This document shows, one piece after another, positions 44,090 through 54,800 of a DNA stretch of 64,000 nucleotides. The translations under genes were made by a program, and so were the position numbers. The DNA is from Streptomyces sp. NBC_00223 (lineage in GTDB: Bacteria; Actinomycetota; Actinomycetes; Streptomycetales; Streptomycetaceae). The notes under the pieces were generated by a model, which was not told the DNA's origin, did no database searches, and saw only the letters and a list, made by a program, of their open reading frames with translations. How positions within the stretch are numbered: the stretch's first letter is position 1; the number at the start of each line of letters is the position of its first letter. The stretch spans positions 682,001 to 746,000 of the forward strand of contig NZ_CP108109.1 of the NCBI RefSeq assembly GCF_036199905.1. Reading direction: 5' to 3'.

Positions 44090-47000
44090 TCAGTTGTAGG
44101 GGGCGATCATGGTGACGTTGCCGAAGGTCCAGTTGCCGGGGGTGGTCGACCAGCCCTTGGTGTAGCCGTTGAAGGAGCCCGACGCGTCGGACTTGGCGGT
44201 CCAGGTGAGCATGCGGACCGAGCCGTCCTCGTAGCCGTACATGGCGGCCAGATCGTCCTTGCCGTCACCGTTGAAGTCACCGGTGACGATCTTCATGTGC
44301 TGGTAGTAGATGTCCCCGGCGACGGTGGTCCACGACTGGACCGGGGTGTTGAAGCCACCGGAGCCGTCGGACTTGGCAGTCGCGGTGTGCGTCGCGTCGT
44401 GGCCGTCGGCGTAGTCGTACCAGAAGACGATGTCGTCCTTGCCGTCGCCGTCGAAGTCGCCCGCCTGCGGATACGTGCGGCTGAACGAACCCCACGTGGC
44501 GCTGGTCCACGAGGATTTGGGGGCCTGGAAGCCGCCGTCCGGGTTGGTCAGGAAGCTGAACATCGTGACATGGCCGTCGCTGTAACCGTAGAGCGCGGCG
44601 ACGTCGTCGCGGCCGTCACCGTTGAAGTCACCGGTGACGAACTTCATGTGTTCCGCGTACCAACTGCCCGCGAGCGAACTGTAGGAGGAGAAGGGGGCGT
44701 TGAAGCCGCCCTGGACATTGGCGGTGAAGGTGTACAGGGCGTCGTGGCCGTCGGCGAAGTCGTACCAGGCGGCGAGGTCGTCGCGGCCGTCGCCGTTGAA
44801 GTCGCCCGATTCCAGGTGCACATGCTCGAAGTACCACTGACCCGCCGGGACGCTCCAGGACGGCTGCGGCGTCTTGAATCCGCCGCTGCCGTTGTTCAGC
44901 GCGGTGAAGAGCTTCACCGACCCGTCGCTGTAGCCGTAGAGCACGGCCGCGTCGCCCAGTCCGTCACCGTTGAAGTCACCGGTGACGAACTTCATGTGTT
45001 CCGCGTACCAACTGCCCGCGAGCGAACTGTAGGAGGAGAACGGCGTGGTGAGCGTCCCGTCGGAGGCGGCGGGGAAGGTGTGCGTCCCGTCGTGGCCGTC
45101 GGCGAAGTCGTACCAGTCGGCCATGTCGCTGCGGCCGTCGCCGGTGTAGTCGTGCCGTACCGCGGTCCCGCTGCTCCACAGCGACTGGCCCTTGACGTTG
45201 TAGACGACGAGGCTCCCGCGGTCCTGGAGCAGCGCGTAGCCGCCCGCCTGCCGGGTGTTGGAGGCCCACAGCGCGGTGCTGCCGTCGGCCTTGTAGAGCA
45301 CGAAGTTGCCGTCCGGCTGCATCACGGCGGTGGCGCCCGGGTTGCCGCTCGTACCGGTGGACCACAGGGTGGAGCCGCTGTTGTTGGTGATGACGAGATT
45401 GCCGTCGGACCGCAGGGTGAGCTTGGCCGAGCGCGAGGTGAAGCTCGCACCGGAGGTCAGCGTGGTGCCCGCGGGGATACGGGTGCCGCCGACGATGCCG
45501 TCGATGCTGAACGAGGTCTGGTAGCCGGTGAGAGCGCCGCCGGTGTAGATCCCGGCCCAGCCCACCATCGTGTTGTCGGTCTTGCGTGCCCACAGGTCGG
45601 GCAGGCCGTCGCCGTTGACGTCGGCCGCGCCGAGTACGGCGTAGGCGGAGGTCAGTCCGCCGCCGACCTTCACCCGGTTGCCGGGATCGCCCCAGGTGGC
45701 GGGGTTGACGACGCCCGGCTGCTCGCCGGGCTTGCCGTAGGCGCGCAAGAGATCGCCGCTGGCCTTGTCGCGCATCAGCAGATCGGGCAGGCCGTCGCCG
45801 TTGACATCGCCAGGGGCGACGATCGTGTACTTGTTCCAGTCGGCGCCGCCGACGAGGACGGGGTCGCCGTGGATGTCGAGGCGTTTGGTGGCGCGGTCGC
45901 CGTAGTAGGCCCACAGCAGGGTGCCCTCCTTGACCAGGAGGTCGGGGGCGCCGTCGCCGTTGAGGTCGCCGGGGGCGATGATCTGGTCGGCGTCGTGCCA
46001 GTGGTCGTCACCCGTGGCGCAGCCGTCGGGGTTGTCGTCGGTGGGTGCGGTGACGGCCGGGCAGGCGACGGTCAGCGGCTGCTTGCCGCCGTCGACCCCG
46101 GCGTCCGTGGCGATGCCGGAGCCGTTGTTGGGGTACTCCCAGAGGTTCTTGGCGGTGCCGGTGGCGTTGGGCTGGAGGGTGATCAGGTCGTTGTAGCCGT
46201 CCTGTCCCCAGTCGCCGCGCGAGCCTACCTGGGCACCGTCGAAGGACTGGCCGCCGTTGGTCGCGGCGGAGAACTGGCTGTCGCCCTGGCCCGCGTAGGT
46301 GAGCAGGGTGCCGTTGGAGTCGACGTTCCAGATGTCGTCGTTGCCGTCGCCGTTGAGGTCACCGGGGACGTCCCGGACCCCCGAACCGGCCGCGTAGTAG
46401 ATGTACGCAGCGGTGTCGGAGCGGTTGCCGACCGCGTCGACGCTGAACGCGTAGACGAAGTGCGGGCCGAAGCCGGGCGGTGTGACCCGGACGGTCGCGG
46501 TGCCGCCGGCCGCCACGTGTACGTAGTTCACCTGCGGGTCGTAGTCGGTGTACCAGCCGTACTCACTCGCGTCGGTGACCCCGTTGGCGGCGAGGGTGAA
46601 GTCGGCGGCGGTACGGGCCTTGCCGGTCGTGGTGGGCCAGCCGTTGTCGCCGGGTGGGAAGACGGTGGAGCTGATCAGTGGTGGCCGGGCGGGGCGGGTG
46701 CGGTCGACGGTGAAGGTGCAGGTCGCCGACCAGGGCGAGGTGGCGTTCATCGCGTCGGTCGCGTTGGCCTTCCAGGTGTACGTGCCGGTGGGCAGGCTGC
46801 TGTCGGGCACGACCAGGGTGGCCACCCGCCCCCTGAGCGCGGGGACGGTGGTGTTGACGACCGCGGTGGCGGACCCTGCCGGGAAGACCTGGAAGCGGGC
46901 GGTGAGGTTGCCGGCGTCCCGGTCGTCGACCGTCGCGTGCAGACTGACCGTGGTGTTGCCGATCAGCCCGCCGGCGCCGCAGGAGGTCCTGGGGTTGGTA

Positions 47001-48598
47001 CCCGGGTCGGCGGGAGCGGTGGGAGCGTGGTTGTAGGTGGTCTCCAGGACGGCGGTCTTGGGGTCGAACTTCTTCCACCCGTAGGTGTCGGACTCGTCCG
47101 CGGCGTACAGGCCCAGGGTGACACTCGCGTTGGCATGGGCTGCGGCGTCCCTGATCCTGGGGGTGAGGTCGAATTCGAGGTTGCCGGCCGGGCAGGCGCT
47201 GCCCCAGCCCTTGGACTGGTCGACCGTGGCCAGCGGGGAGGAGCCGATCTTGCCCGGCTGGTTGTTCCAGGTGGTGCGGGAGGTGATCGGCCCGGTCTGC
47301 CAGAGCTGCACCGGGCGTGCCTGGCACGACCACGACCAGGTGTTCTTGATCCGGAACGTCGAGGAGATCACCCCGGCGTTCTCGATGTTCGAGATGTCCC
47401 ACTGGAAGAACGACCGCGACAGCCCGTTCGTCTCCGCCTCGTACCCCACCCGGGCGACCTCGTTGGCGTTCCAGAAGGACGTCGTGGGGTACTTCTTGTA
47501 GACCCGCGTCCAGTTCTGCCGCTTGCCCCACGCCCACGACGGATCGATGTACACCGGATACTGAGTGCTGCTGCCGGTCAGCAGGGCCTGGTCCGGGGTG
47601 ATCGACAAAGTGCTGCCGCTGACCGACGTGGCCATCTGCGCGTCCCGCGCACCCGGCGGCGGCTCGAACACACCACCCGCATCACCCGCGGCGAGCAGGG
47701 TCCCGGCCGGTGCGGCACGCGAAACCCCGCCCGCCCCGGCCGGCTTGTCCCCCCTGGCCGACTTGGCGGCGGCCGTGCCGGTCGTGCCGCTGGTCTGCGT
47801 GGTGGAGTCCCACATCAGCGGCGTCGGACTGGTGAACACCGTCTGCCCCGCCGGATCCGTCGCCGTGATACTGCCCGTATCCGCATCCGAAGCCACCGAC
47901 AGCCCCACCGTACTCATCGTGTACCGCAACGTCGCCAGCGCCGGATTCCGCGCAGCGGCGGCCGACTTCACCACGATCAGCTGCGAGAACCCCTCCACCT
48001 CCGCCTTCAGCCGCACATCCACACCCGGCAGGACATTCGCGTACGTCGCCACATTCCCCTCCAGCACCGGAACCGGCAACGGCGACGGCCACGACAGCGT
48101 CAGCGTCCGCCCGTCCTTCACCCCCGACAGCAGCGGACCCGTACCCCCACCCGAAAACACCACCGCCACCGACACCGCCCGCGGCACCACACTCCCGTCC
48201 CCCGCGAACACCAACGACGGATCCGCCGCCACCCACACCCCACCCCGGAACACCCGCACCGGCGAACCGTAACGCCGCACCGCGAACGAACCATCCGGAT
48301 CCGCCCACTCATCCGACAACTCCGTCCGCGCCGACACCACCTCCACCGCCACACCCGACGACCGCGCCTCCCCCAACGCCCGGTCCTCCTCCGACACCGA
48401 CCCGTCATCCACCCCCGAAGACCCGGCCACGGAGCGGGAACCACTGTCCCTGACCGTGGCCGAATCGAAAGGGCGCGGGGCGGCGGAAGCCACGGAAAGA
48501 GGGATCAGTCCCGCGCTCCCGATGACGGCGGCCATCGCCACGGCAATACCGTGCATATACCTTCGCGGAGGCGGCCCGCCACGCCTTATTTGGAACAT
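44090..48598 (-). CDS. Secreted DNRLRE, bulb-lectin and FG-GAP repeat protein divergent from RHS-2
   Basis: A 1502-residue exported protein. A signal segment (IAVAMAAVIGSAGLIPLSVA) is followed by a DNRLRE domain at about 110-520 (FWNANEVARVGYEAETNGLS, CQARPVQLWQTGPI, TTWNNQPGKI). Fibronectin-like and FG-GAP/VCBS repeats come next (GDLNGDGNDDIW and later copies). A bulb-type lectin domain lies near residue 1100 (MQPDGNFVLYKADGSTALWA), and more FG-GAP repeats fill the C-terminus. FG-GAP loops bind calcium and the lectin fold binds mannose-type sugars. Start ATG 48598 has AAGGA upstream. It is divergent from RHS-2 with 259 bp between starts. Confidence 0.88.
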   Translation of the reverse strand: MFQIRRGGPPPRRYMHGIAVAMAAVIGSAGLIPLSVASAAPRPFDSATVRDSGSRSVAGSSGVDDGSVSEEDRALGEARSSGVAVEVVSARTELSDEWADPDGSFAVRRYGSPVRVFRGGVWVAADPSLVFAGDGSVVPRAVSVAVVFSGGGTGPLLSGVKDGRTLTLSWPSPLPVPVLEGNVATYANVLPGVDVRLKAEVEGFSQLIVVKSAAAARNPALATLRYTMSTVGLSVASDADTGSITATDPAGQTVFTSPTPLMWDSTTQTSGTTGTAAAKSARGDKPAGAGGVSRAAPAGTLLAAGDAGGVFEPPPGARDAQMATSVSGSTLSITPDQALLTGSSTQYPVYIDPSWAWGKRQNWTRVYKKYPTTSFWNANEVARVGYEAETNGLSRSFFQWDISNIENAGVISSTFRIKNTWSWSCQARPVQLWQTGPITSRTTWNNQPGKIGSSPLATVDQSKGWGSACPAGNLEFDLTPRIRDAAAHANASVTLGLYAADESDTYGWKKFDPKTAVLETTYNHAPTAPADPGTNPRTSCGAGGLIGNTTVSLHATVDDRDAGNLTARFQVFPAGSATAVVNTTVPALRGRVATLVVPDSSLPTGTYTWKANATDAMNATSPWSATCTFTVDRTRPARPPLISSTVFPPGDNGWPTTTGKARTAADFTLAANGVTDASEYGWYTDYDPQVNYVHVAAGGTATVRVTPPGFGPHFVYAFSVDAVGNRSDTAAYIYYAAGSGVRDVPGDLNGDGNDDIWNVDSNGTLLTYAGQGDSQFSAATNGGQSFDGAQVGSRGDWGQDGYNDLITLQPNATGTAKNLWEYPNNGSGIATDAGVDGGKQPLTVACPAVTAPTDDNPDGCATGDDHWHDADQIIAPGDLNGDGAPDLLVKEGTLLWAYYGDRATKRLDIHGDPVLVGGADWNKYTIVAPGDVNGDGLPDLLMRDKASGDLLRAYGKPGEQPGVVNPATWGDPGNRVKVGGGLTSAYAVLGAADVNGDGLPDLWARKTDNTMVGWAGIYTGGALTGYQTSFSIDGIVGGTRIPAGTTLTSGASFTSRSAKLTLRSDGNLVITNNSGSTLWSTGTSGNPGATAVMQPDGNFVLYKADGSTALWASNTRQAGGYALLQDRGSLVVYNVKGQSLWSSGTAVRHDYTGDGRSDMADWYDFADGHDGTHTFPAASDGTLTTPFSSYSSLAGSWYAEHMKFVTGDFNGDGLGDAAVLYGYSDGSVKLFTALNNGSGGFKTPQPSWSVPAGQWYFEHVHLESGDFNGDGRDDLAAWYDFADGHDALYTFTANVQGGFNAPFSSYSSLAGSWYAEHMKFVTGDFNGDGRDDVAALYGYSDGHVTMFSFLTNPDGGFQAPKSSWTSATWGSFSRTYPQAGDFDGDGKDDIVFWYDYADGHDATHTATAKSDGSGGFNTPVQSWTTVAGDIYYQHMKIVTGDFNGDGKDDLAAMYGYEDGSVRMLTWTAKSDASGSFNGYTKGWSTTPGNWTFGNVTMIAPYN
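44613..45040. repeat. Perfect 80-bp direct repeat inside the FG-GAP region
   Basis: Bases 44613-44692 and 44961-45040 are identical over 80 positions and exactly 348 bp (116 codons) apart, in frame. They encode the same part of two FG-GAP repeats. Confidence 0.88.
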
Positions 48599-48857
48599 TA
48601 CATTCCTTTTCTTCGTCGGACATTTTGACGGAACTCTATACGGCGAAGCGAACCGCAGTCAGCGACCAAAGAGGGTATCTACGCAGGTGACAGCGGCACC
48701 CACCCTCAGACGACCGGACCCGTCGTACGTCGTACGCCGGGTGCGGACGCCATTCTTTCCCGGAACTTTTGCCCCGAAACGCCCCCTTGACGAAGGGCGC
48801 CCCGACCGGTTATCGCGCGGGCGGTGACCGGTACTACGACCGAGGATTCACAAAGAA

Positions 48858-51800
48858 ATGGCGAATTTTTCGGCTCTGGTGACCGCGCGGCAGCAGTTGT
48901 TAAAGTCCGGCCCTCATTGCAATGACGGCAAGGGGTGGGGTGTCGGCGTGGGCTGGTTCGGTGTGCGGTCGGTGGCGGTGTCGGCGGTGGTCGCGGTCGC
49001 GGTGACCCTGCTGCCGGCGGTGGGGGTCGCCGACGCGGTCCCGGGGCTGTCGCTGCCGGGGGTGAGACAGCCGAAGGCCGTGCCGGTGAAGCCGCTGGCC
49101 ATCGGCGGCAGAAAACGCCCCAACGCGGCGGCCACGCACTGGAAAGCGCCCAAGGTCAGCTGGCCGGGCGCGGGACACGCCGACATCAGCCCGGCCGGAT
49201 CGGCCGTTCGGGCGGGGTCGTTGCCGGTACGGGTGGCCGCCTCGGGGGCCGCGCCACGGGCCGGAGCGTCACGGCCGTCAGCTGTACGCGTGACTGTGGC
49301 CGATCACGCCGCGGCCCAACGCGCGGGCGTCGACGGCCTGTTGCTGTCGGTCGGCCGCACGGACGGGGTGAAGCAGCCCGGTCCCGTACGGGTACAGGTC
49401 GACTACGCGTCCTTCCGCGGTGCTTACGGCGGTGACTGGGCCTCCCGGCTGCGCCTGGTGCGACTGCCGGCGTGCGCGCTGACCACCCCGGAGGAAGCCG
49501 CCTGCCAGGTCGCCACCCCGGTGGAGACCACCAACGACACCACGGCGTCCACCCTTTCGGCTCAGGTCACCGCCGCCGCTTCGGGGGCCACGGTGCTCGC
49601 GGCGGAGTCGGGCGCGTCGGGCTCCTCGGGTACGTACACGGCGACGTCGTTGCAGCCGTCGGGTTCGTGGAGCGCCGGGGACTCGACGGGGGCGTTCAGC
49701 TGGTCGTACCCGATGTCCGCCCCGGCGGTGCCGGGCGGGCTCCAGCCGTCGGTGTCGCTGGGCTACAACTCGCAAGGCGTGGACGGCCAGACCTCGGCGT
49801 CGAACAATCAGCCGTCGTGGATCGGTGACGGCTGGGCGTACGAGCCGGGGTTCGTCGAGCGGCGCTACAAGTCCTGTGACGACGACAAGACCGGCGGGAC
49901 GAACACCACCAAGGTCGGCGATCTGTGCTGGTACAACGACAACGCCACCCTCTCGCTCGGCGGGAAGTCCACCGAACTCGTCCATGACGCCACCACCGGC
50001 TGGCACCCGGCCGACGACTCCGGCGAGAAGGTCGAAAAGCTCACCGGCGCCGTCAACGGCGACAACGACGGCGAGTACTGGAAGATCACCACCACCGACG
50101 GCACCCAGTACTACTTCGGTCTCAACCGCCTCCCCGGCTGGACCGGTTCCACCACGCCGGAGACCAACTCCGCCTGGACCGAACCCGTCTTCGGCAACCA
50201 GACCGGCGAGCCCTGCTACAACTCCTCCTTCGCCGCCGCCTGGTGCCAGCAGGCCTGGCGCTGGCAACTCGACTACGTCACCGACGTCCACGGCAACGCC
50301 ATGGCCTACTACTGGAACAAGGAGACCAACAACTACGGCCGCGACGTCAACGCCACCACCGGCGCGTCGACCGTCACGCCGTACACCCGCGGCGGCTACC
50401 TCGACCACATCGACTACGGACTGCGCTCCAACGCCGTCTACGCCGGAAAAGCCATGGGCAAAGTGCTCTTCGGCACCTCCGAGCGCTGCCTGACCGGCTG
50501 CGACACCTTCGACACCGCACACGCCGCCAACTGGCCCGACACACCCGTCGACCAGAACTGCAAGGACGGCGCCACCAAGTGCGCCGACCAGTACTCGCCC
50601 ACGTTCTGGTCCCGCAAGCGGCTGACCCTGGTGACGACGCAGGTACTGACCGGCGGCGCGTACAAGAACGTCGACTCCTGGAAGCTGGACCAGGGCTTCC
50701 CGCCGGCCGGCGACGGCATTTCCACTCCGCTGTGGCTCAACTCCGTCACCCGGGGATCGGTGAACTCCGCGGGAACGTTCACCGCGCTGCTTCCCCCGGT
50801 CACCTTCAGCGGTGAGCAGTTGGCCAACCGTGTCGACAAGACCGGTGACGCGCTGGCTCCGTTCGTCCGGCTGCGGATGTCGCAGATCACCACCGAGACC
50901 GGCGGCACCATCGGCGTCTACTACAACGACCCCGGCTGCACGGCGACTTCACTGCCCACCGCCGACGCCGACAACACCACCACCTGCTACCCGGTCAAAT
51001 GGCCCTACGAAGGCGACACCGCCAAGCTCGACTGGTTCAACTCCTACCCGGTCAAGCAGGTCGTGGAGAGCGACAACCTCGCGGCCACCCCCGACAAGGT
51101 CACCTCGTACGCCTACGTCGGCGGCGCCGCCTGGGCCAAATCGACGGACGAGTTCAGCAAGGCGGACGACCGTACGTATTCGGTGCAGCGCGGCTACGGG
51201 CTGGTGCAGACCCGTACGGGGGCCGGGCTCGATCCGCTGACGCTCGGCGAGACCCGCTACTTCCGGGGTGTCGACGGCGCCGCGGTCAAGGACTCCGCGG
51301 GCGTGGCGGTCACCGACCGGGAGCAATTCGCCGGAATGGTACGGGAGTCGGCGACCTACAACGGGGACGACGCCGCCAAGCTCGTGTCGGCGACCTCGTA
51401 CACGCCGTGGCGGTCCGCGGCGACCGCGACCCGCACCCGTACGGGCCTGCCCGACCTGGTCGCTTACCACACCGGGACATCCGACGAGCAGACCCGTACC
51501 ACCGTGACCGGTGGCACCCGGACCACATCGGTGCACAGCACCTTCGACTCCTACGGCATGGTGTCGACGTCCTCGTCCACCGGGGACACCGCCAAGTCCG
51601 GCGACGAGTCCTGCACGACCACCACCTACACCCGCAACACCACGAGTTGGCTGCTGGACCTGGTCGCCGAGACCCGGACCACCGACCGGACCTGCGATGT
51701 CACACCGGCTCTGCCGGCCGACCTCAACGCCGACACCCGTACGTACTACGACGGCGCGACATCGGTCACGGCCGCGCCGACCAAGGGTGATGTCACCAAG

Positions 51801-54800
51801 GTCGAGCAGATCAAGGGCTCGGGGTCGGGCTACGACCAGGTGAGCGCCGTGCCGGCCGGCGAATTCGACCTCTACGGCCGTCCGCTCTCCGTGGCCGATG
51901 CCTTCGGGAAGACCACCACGACCGTCTACACCCCCACCACCGGCGAGGTCCCGACCAAGGCGGTGGTGACCAACCCGCTGGGCCAGACGGTGACGACGAC
52001 CCTGGACCCGTTGCGCGGCCAGCCGTTGACCGTCACCGACGCCAACAGCCGTGTCACGACGACGACTTATGACGCCCTGGGCCGCGTCACCCAGGTGTGG
52101 ACACCGGCCCGCGCGCAGTCCGCGTACCCGACGACACCGAGCTGCACGTTCGGCTACACCATCCGCAACGACGGCCCGGTCGTCGTCACCACCAAGGCCC
52201 TCAACTACCAGGAGGTCTACCAGCCCTCCTACGCCTTCTACGACGGGATGCTGCGGCCGTACCAGACGCAGGCGCCCTCCCCCGACGGCTCCGGACGGCT
52301 GGTCACCGAGACGCTGTACGACACGCGCGGCCTCGCCTGGCGCACCTCGGGCACCTACTACGCGGACGGCTCCCCGGAGGCGGTCCCCGTCACCGGCCAG
52401 GAGCTGCACTACCCGGCCTCCACCGACACGGCGTACGACGGCGCCGGCCGGGTGGTGTCGGTGACCGCCAAGAAGTTCGGTGACCCCGCCGAAGTTACGA
52501 CGAGTACGTACACCGGGGACAGTGTGACGGTGGTGCCGCCGCCGGGCGGGACGGCCACGACGACGGTGCTGGACGCGCTGGGCCGCACCACGGAGTTGAA
52601 GGAGTACACCAACGCCGCCCGCACGTCGTCGCAGTCCACACTCTCGGCGTACGACGCGCACGGGCGACTCGCGCAGGTCACCGACCCGACGGGCGCGAAG
52701 TGGACCTACACCTACGACACCCGCGGCCGGCAGATCACCGCGAACGACCCCGACAAGGGCCCGGCCTCCGTGGCCTACGACGCGGGTGACCGGGTCACGG
52801 ACACGACCGACGCGCGGGGTTACCGTCTGCACAGCGACTACGACGCCCTGGGCCGTCCGACTCAGCTCACCTCCACCTATCAGGGCACGACGACGACGCT
52901 GTCGGCCTGGACGTACGACACGGCGACCGGCGGTGTGGGGCAGCCGGCGAAGTCGACGCAGTACGTCGACGGGCAGCCGTACACCAGCGAGGTCACCTCC
53001 TACAGCAGTCTCTATCTGCCGGCGGCTTCCCGGGTGACGATCCCGGGTACGGTCGCGCCGGCGGGGACCTACGCGTGGACCACCGCGTACTACTTCACCG
53101 GCCAGGTCAAGTGGACCCGGCAGCCCGCGATCGGCGGACTCCCGCAGGAGGACGTCACCCCGCTCTACACCTCCGGTTCGGCCTTGCCGGTGACGCTGGC
53201 GGCGGGCTCGGACCCGGTCGTGTCCAACACCGTCTACGACCACTACGGGCGGGACGCGCGGGAGGAGTTCGGCGCCTTCAATCAGAAGGTCTATACGTCG
53301 TACGAGTATGACGACCACACCGGCGCGCTGACCGACCAGATCACCGACCGCGACACCGCACCCCAACGCATCGACGCCGCCCACTACACCTACGACCAGG
53401 CCGGAAACGTCACCTCGATCGGCGACACCACCGGACAGGACGCCGGCGCGGTCACCGACACCCAGTGCTTCGGCACCGACGCGCTGCGCCGCGTGACGCA
53501 GGCGTGGACGCTCAACGGCGGCAGCCACTGCGCCGACGGGCCCTCCGCCGCGACCGTGGGAGGCCCGGACGCGTACTGGACGTCGTACAGCTACGACCCG
53601 GTCGGCAACCGCACCACCGAGACCCAGCACGCCACGACCGCAGGACCCGCCGCCGACACCACCCGGACGTACGCGGCCCCCGACACCGGCACGCACGACC
53701 TGCCGCGCGTCACGCAGACCGGCAGCAACCCGCACACCGACACCTACACGTACGACGCGGACGGCAACACCACGACGCGGACGCTGGGTTCCGCCCCGCA
53801 GCAGTCCCTGGCGTGGGACCCGCAGGGCCACCTGGCCTCGGTCACGCAGGGCACCACCACGCTCGCGTCCTACACCTACGACACCGCCGGCAACCGGCTG
53901 ACCTCGACGGACGCCACCGGCACGACGCTCTACCTCCCCGGCGGCAACGAACTCCTCCTCAAGCCCGACGGCACGCTCACCGGCACGCGCTACTACGACT
54001 TCAACGGCAAGACCGTGGCCCTCCGTTCGGGCGGGAAGATCGTCTACCTGGTCTCCGACCCGCACGGAACGGCGACGACGCAGATCGACGCGGCGACGCA
54101 GGCGGTCACACGCCGGAAGACCACGATCTTCGGCGCCACACGCGGAAGCTCGACCACGGGCTGGCAGGGAACGAAGGGCTTCGTCGGCGGCACAACGAAC
54201 GCGGCCACCGGTCTCACCCACCTCGGCGCGCGCGAGTACGACCCGTCGACCGGCCGCTTCATCTCGGTGGACCCGGTGCTGGACCTGACCAACCCCCAGC
54301 AGATGAACGGCTACACCTACGCCAACGCCAACCCCGTCACCTACGCCGACCCCAGCGGTCTGCGCCCGCTCGCCACCGACTCCCTCTACGACGAGGACGC
54401 GTACAACAAGAAGAACAACGCCTTCTGGACCAACACCTCCAAGGGCGGCTGGACCTACAACCAAGTGCACAGCAGGACGGACGACCGCGACACCTGGGTG
54501 GCCGTCGTCAGCATTCCCACCCATGGGCAGACCAGCATTACCGTCGCCCACTTCCGGGCAAAGCCCAAGCCGCCGCCTTCCATTACCCGTCAGACCTGGA
54601 ATTTCTTCAAATCTGCCGGAAAGCAGACTCTCAAGGTATTCAATCCTGCCTCTCTTCTCAGCGCCAGTGAAATGGTGCTCGGTCTGATGGCCACCGAGGT
54701 CGGCGTGGGCGGTGACCTCCTGGGTGGTACCGCATGTGCGACGGGCGCATTGTGCCTGGTCGGCGCGCCCGCCGTCTTCGCCAGCAGTACCCTCGCCGCA

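Noticed and set aside
44297..48628. Long open frame antisense to the DNRLRE/FG-GAP gene
   Set aside because: Composition is typical of a complement of GC-rich coding DNA; the sense strand has signal peptide, lectin and FG-GAP motifs.
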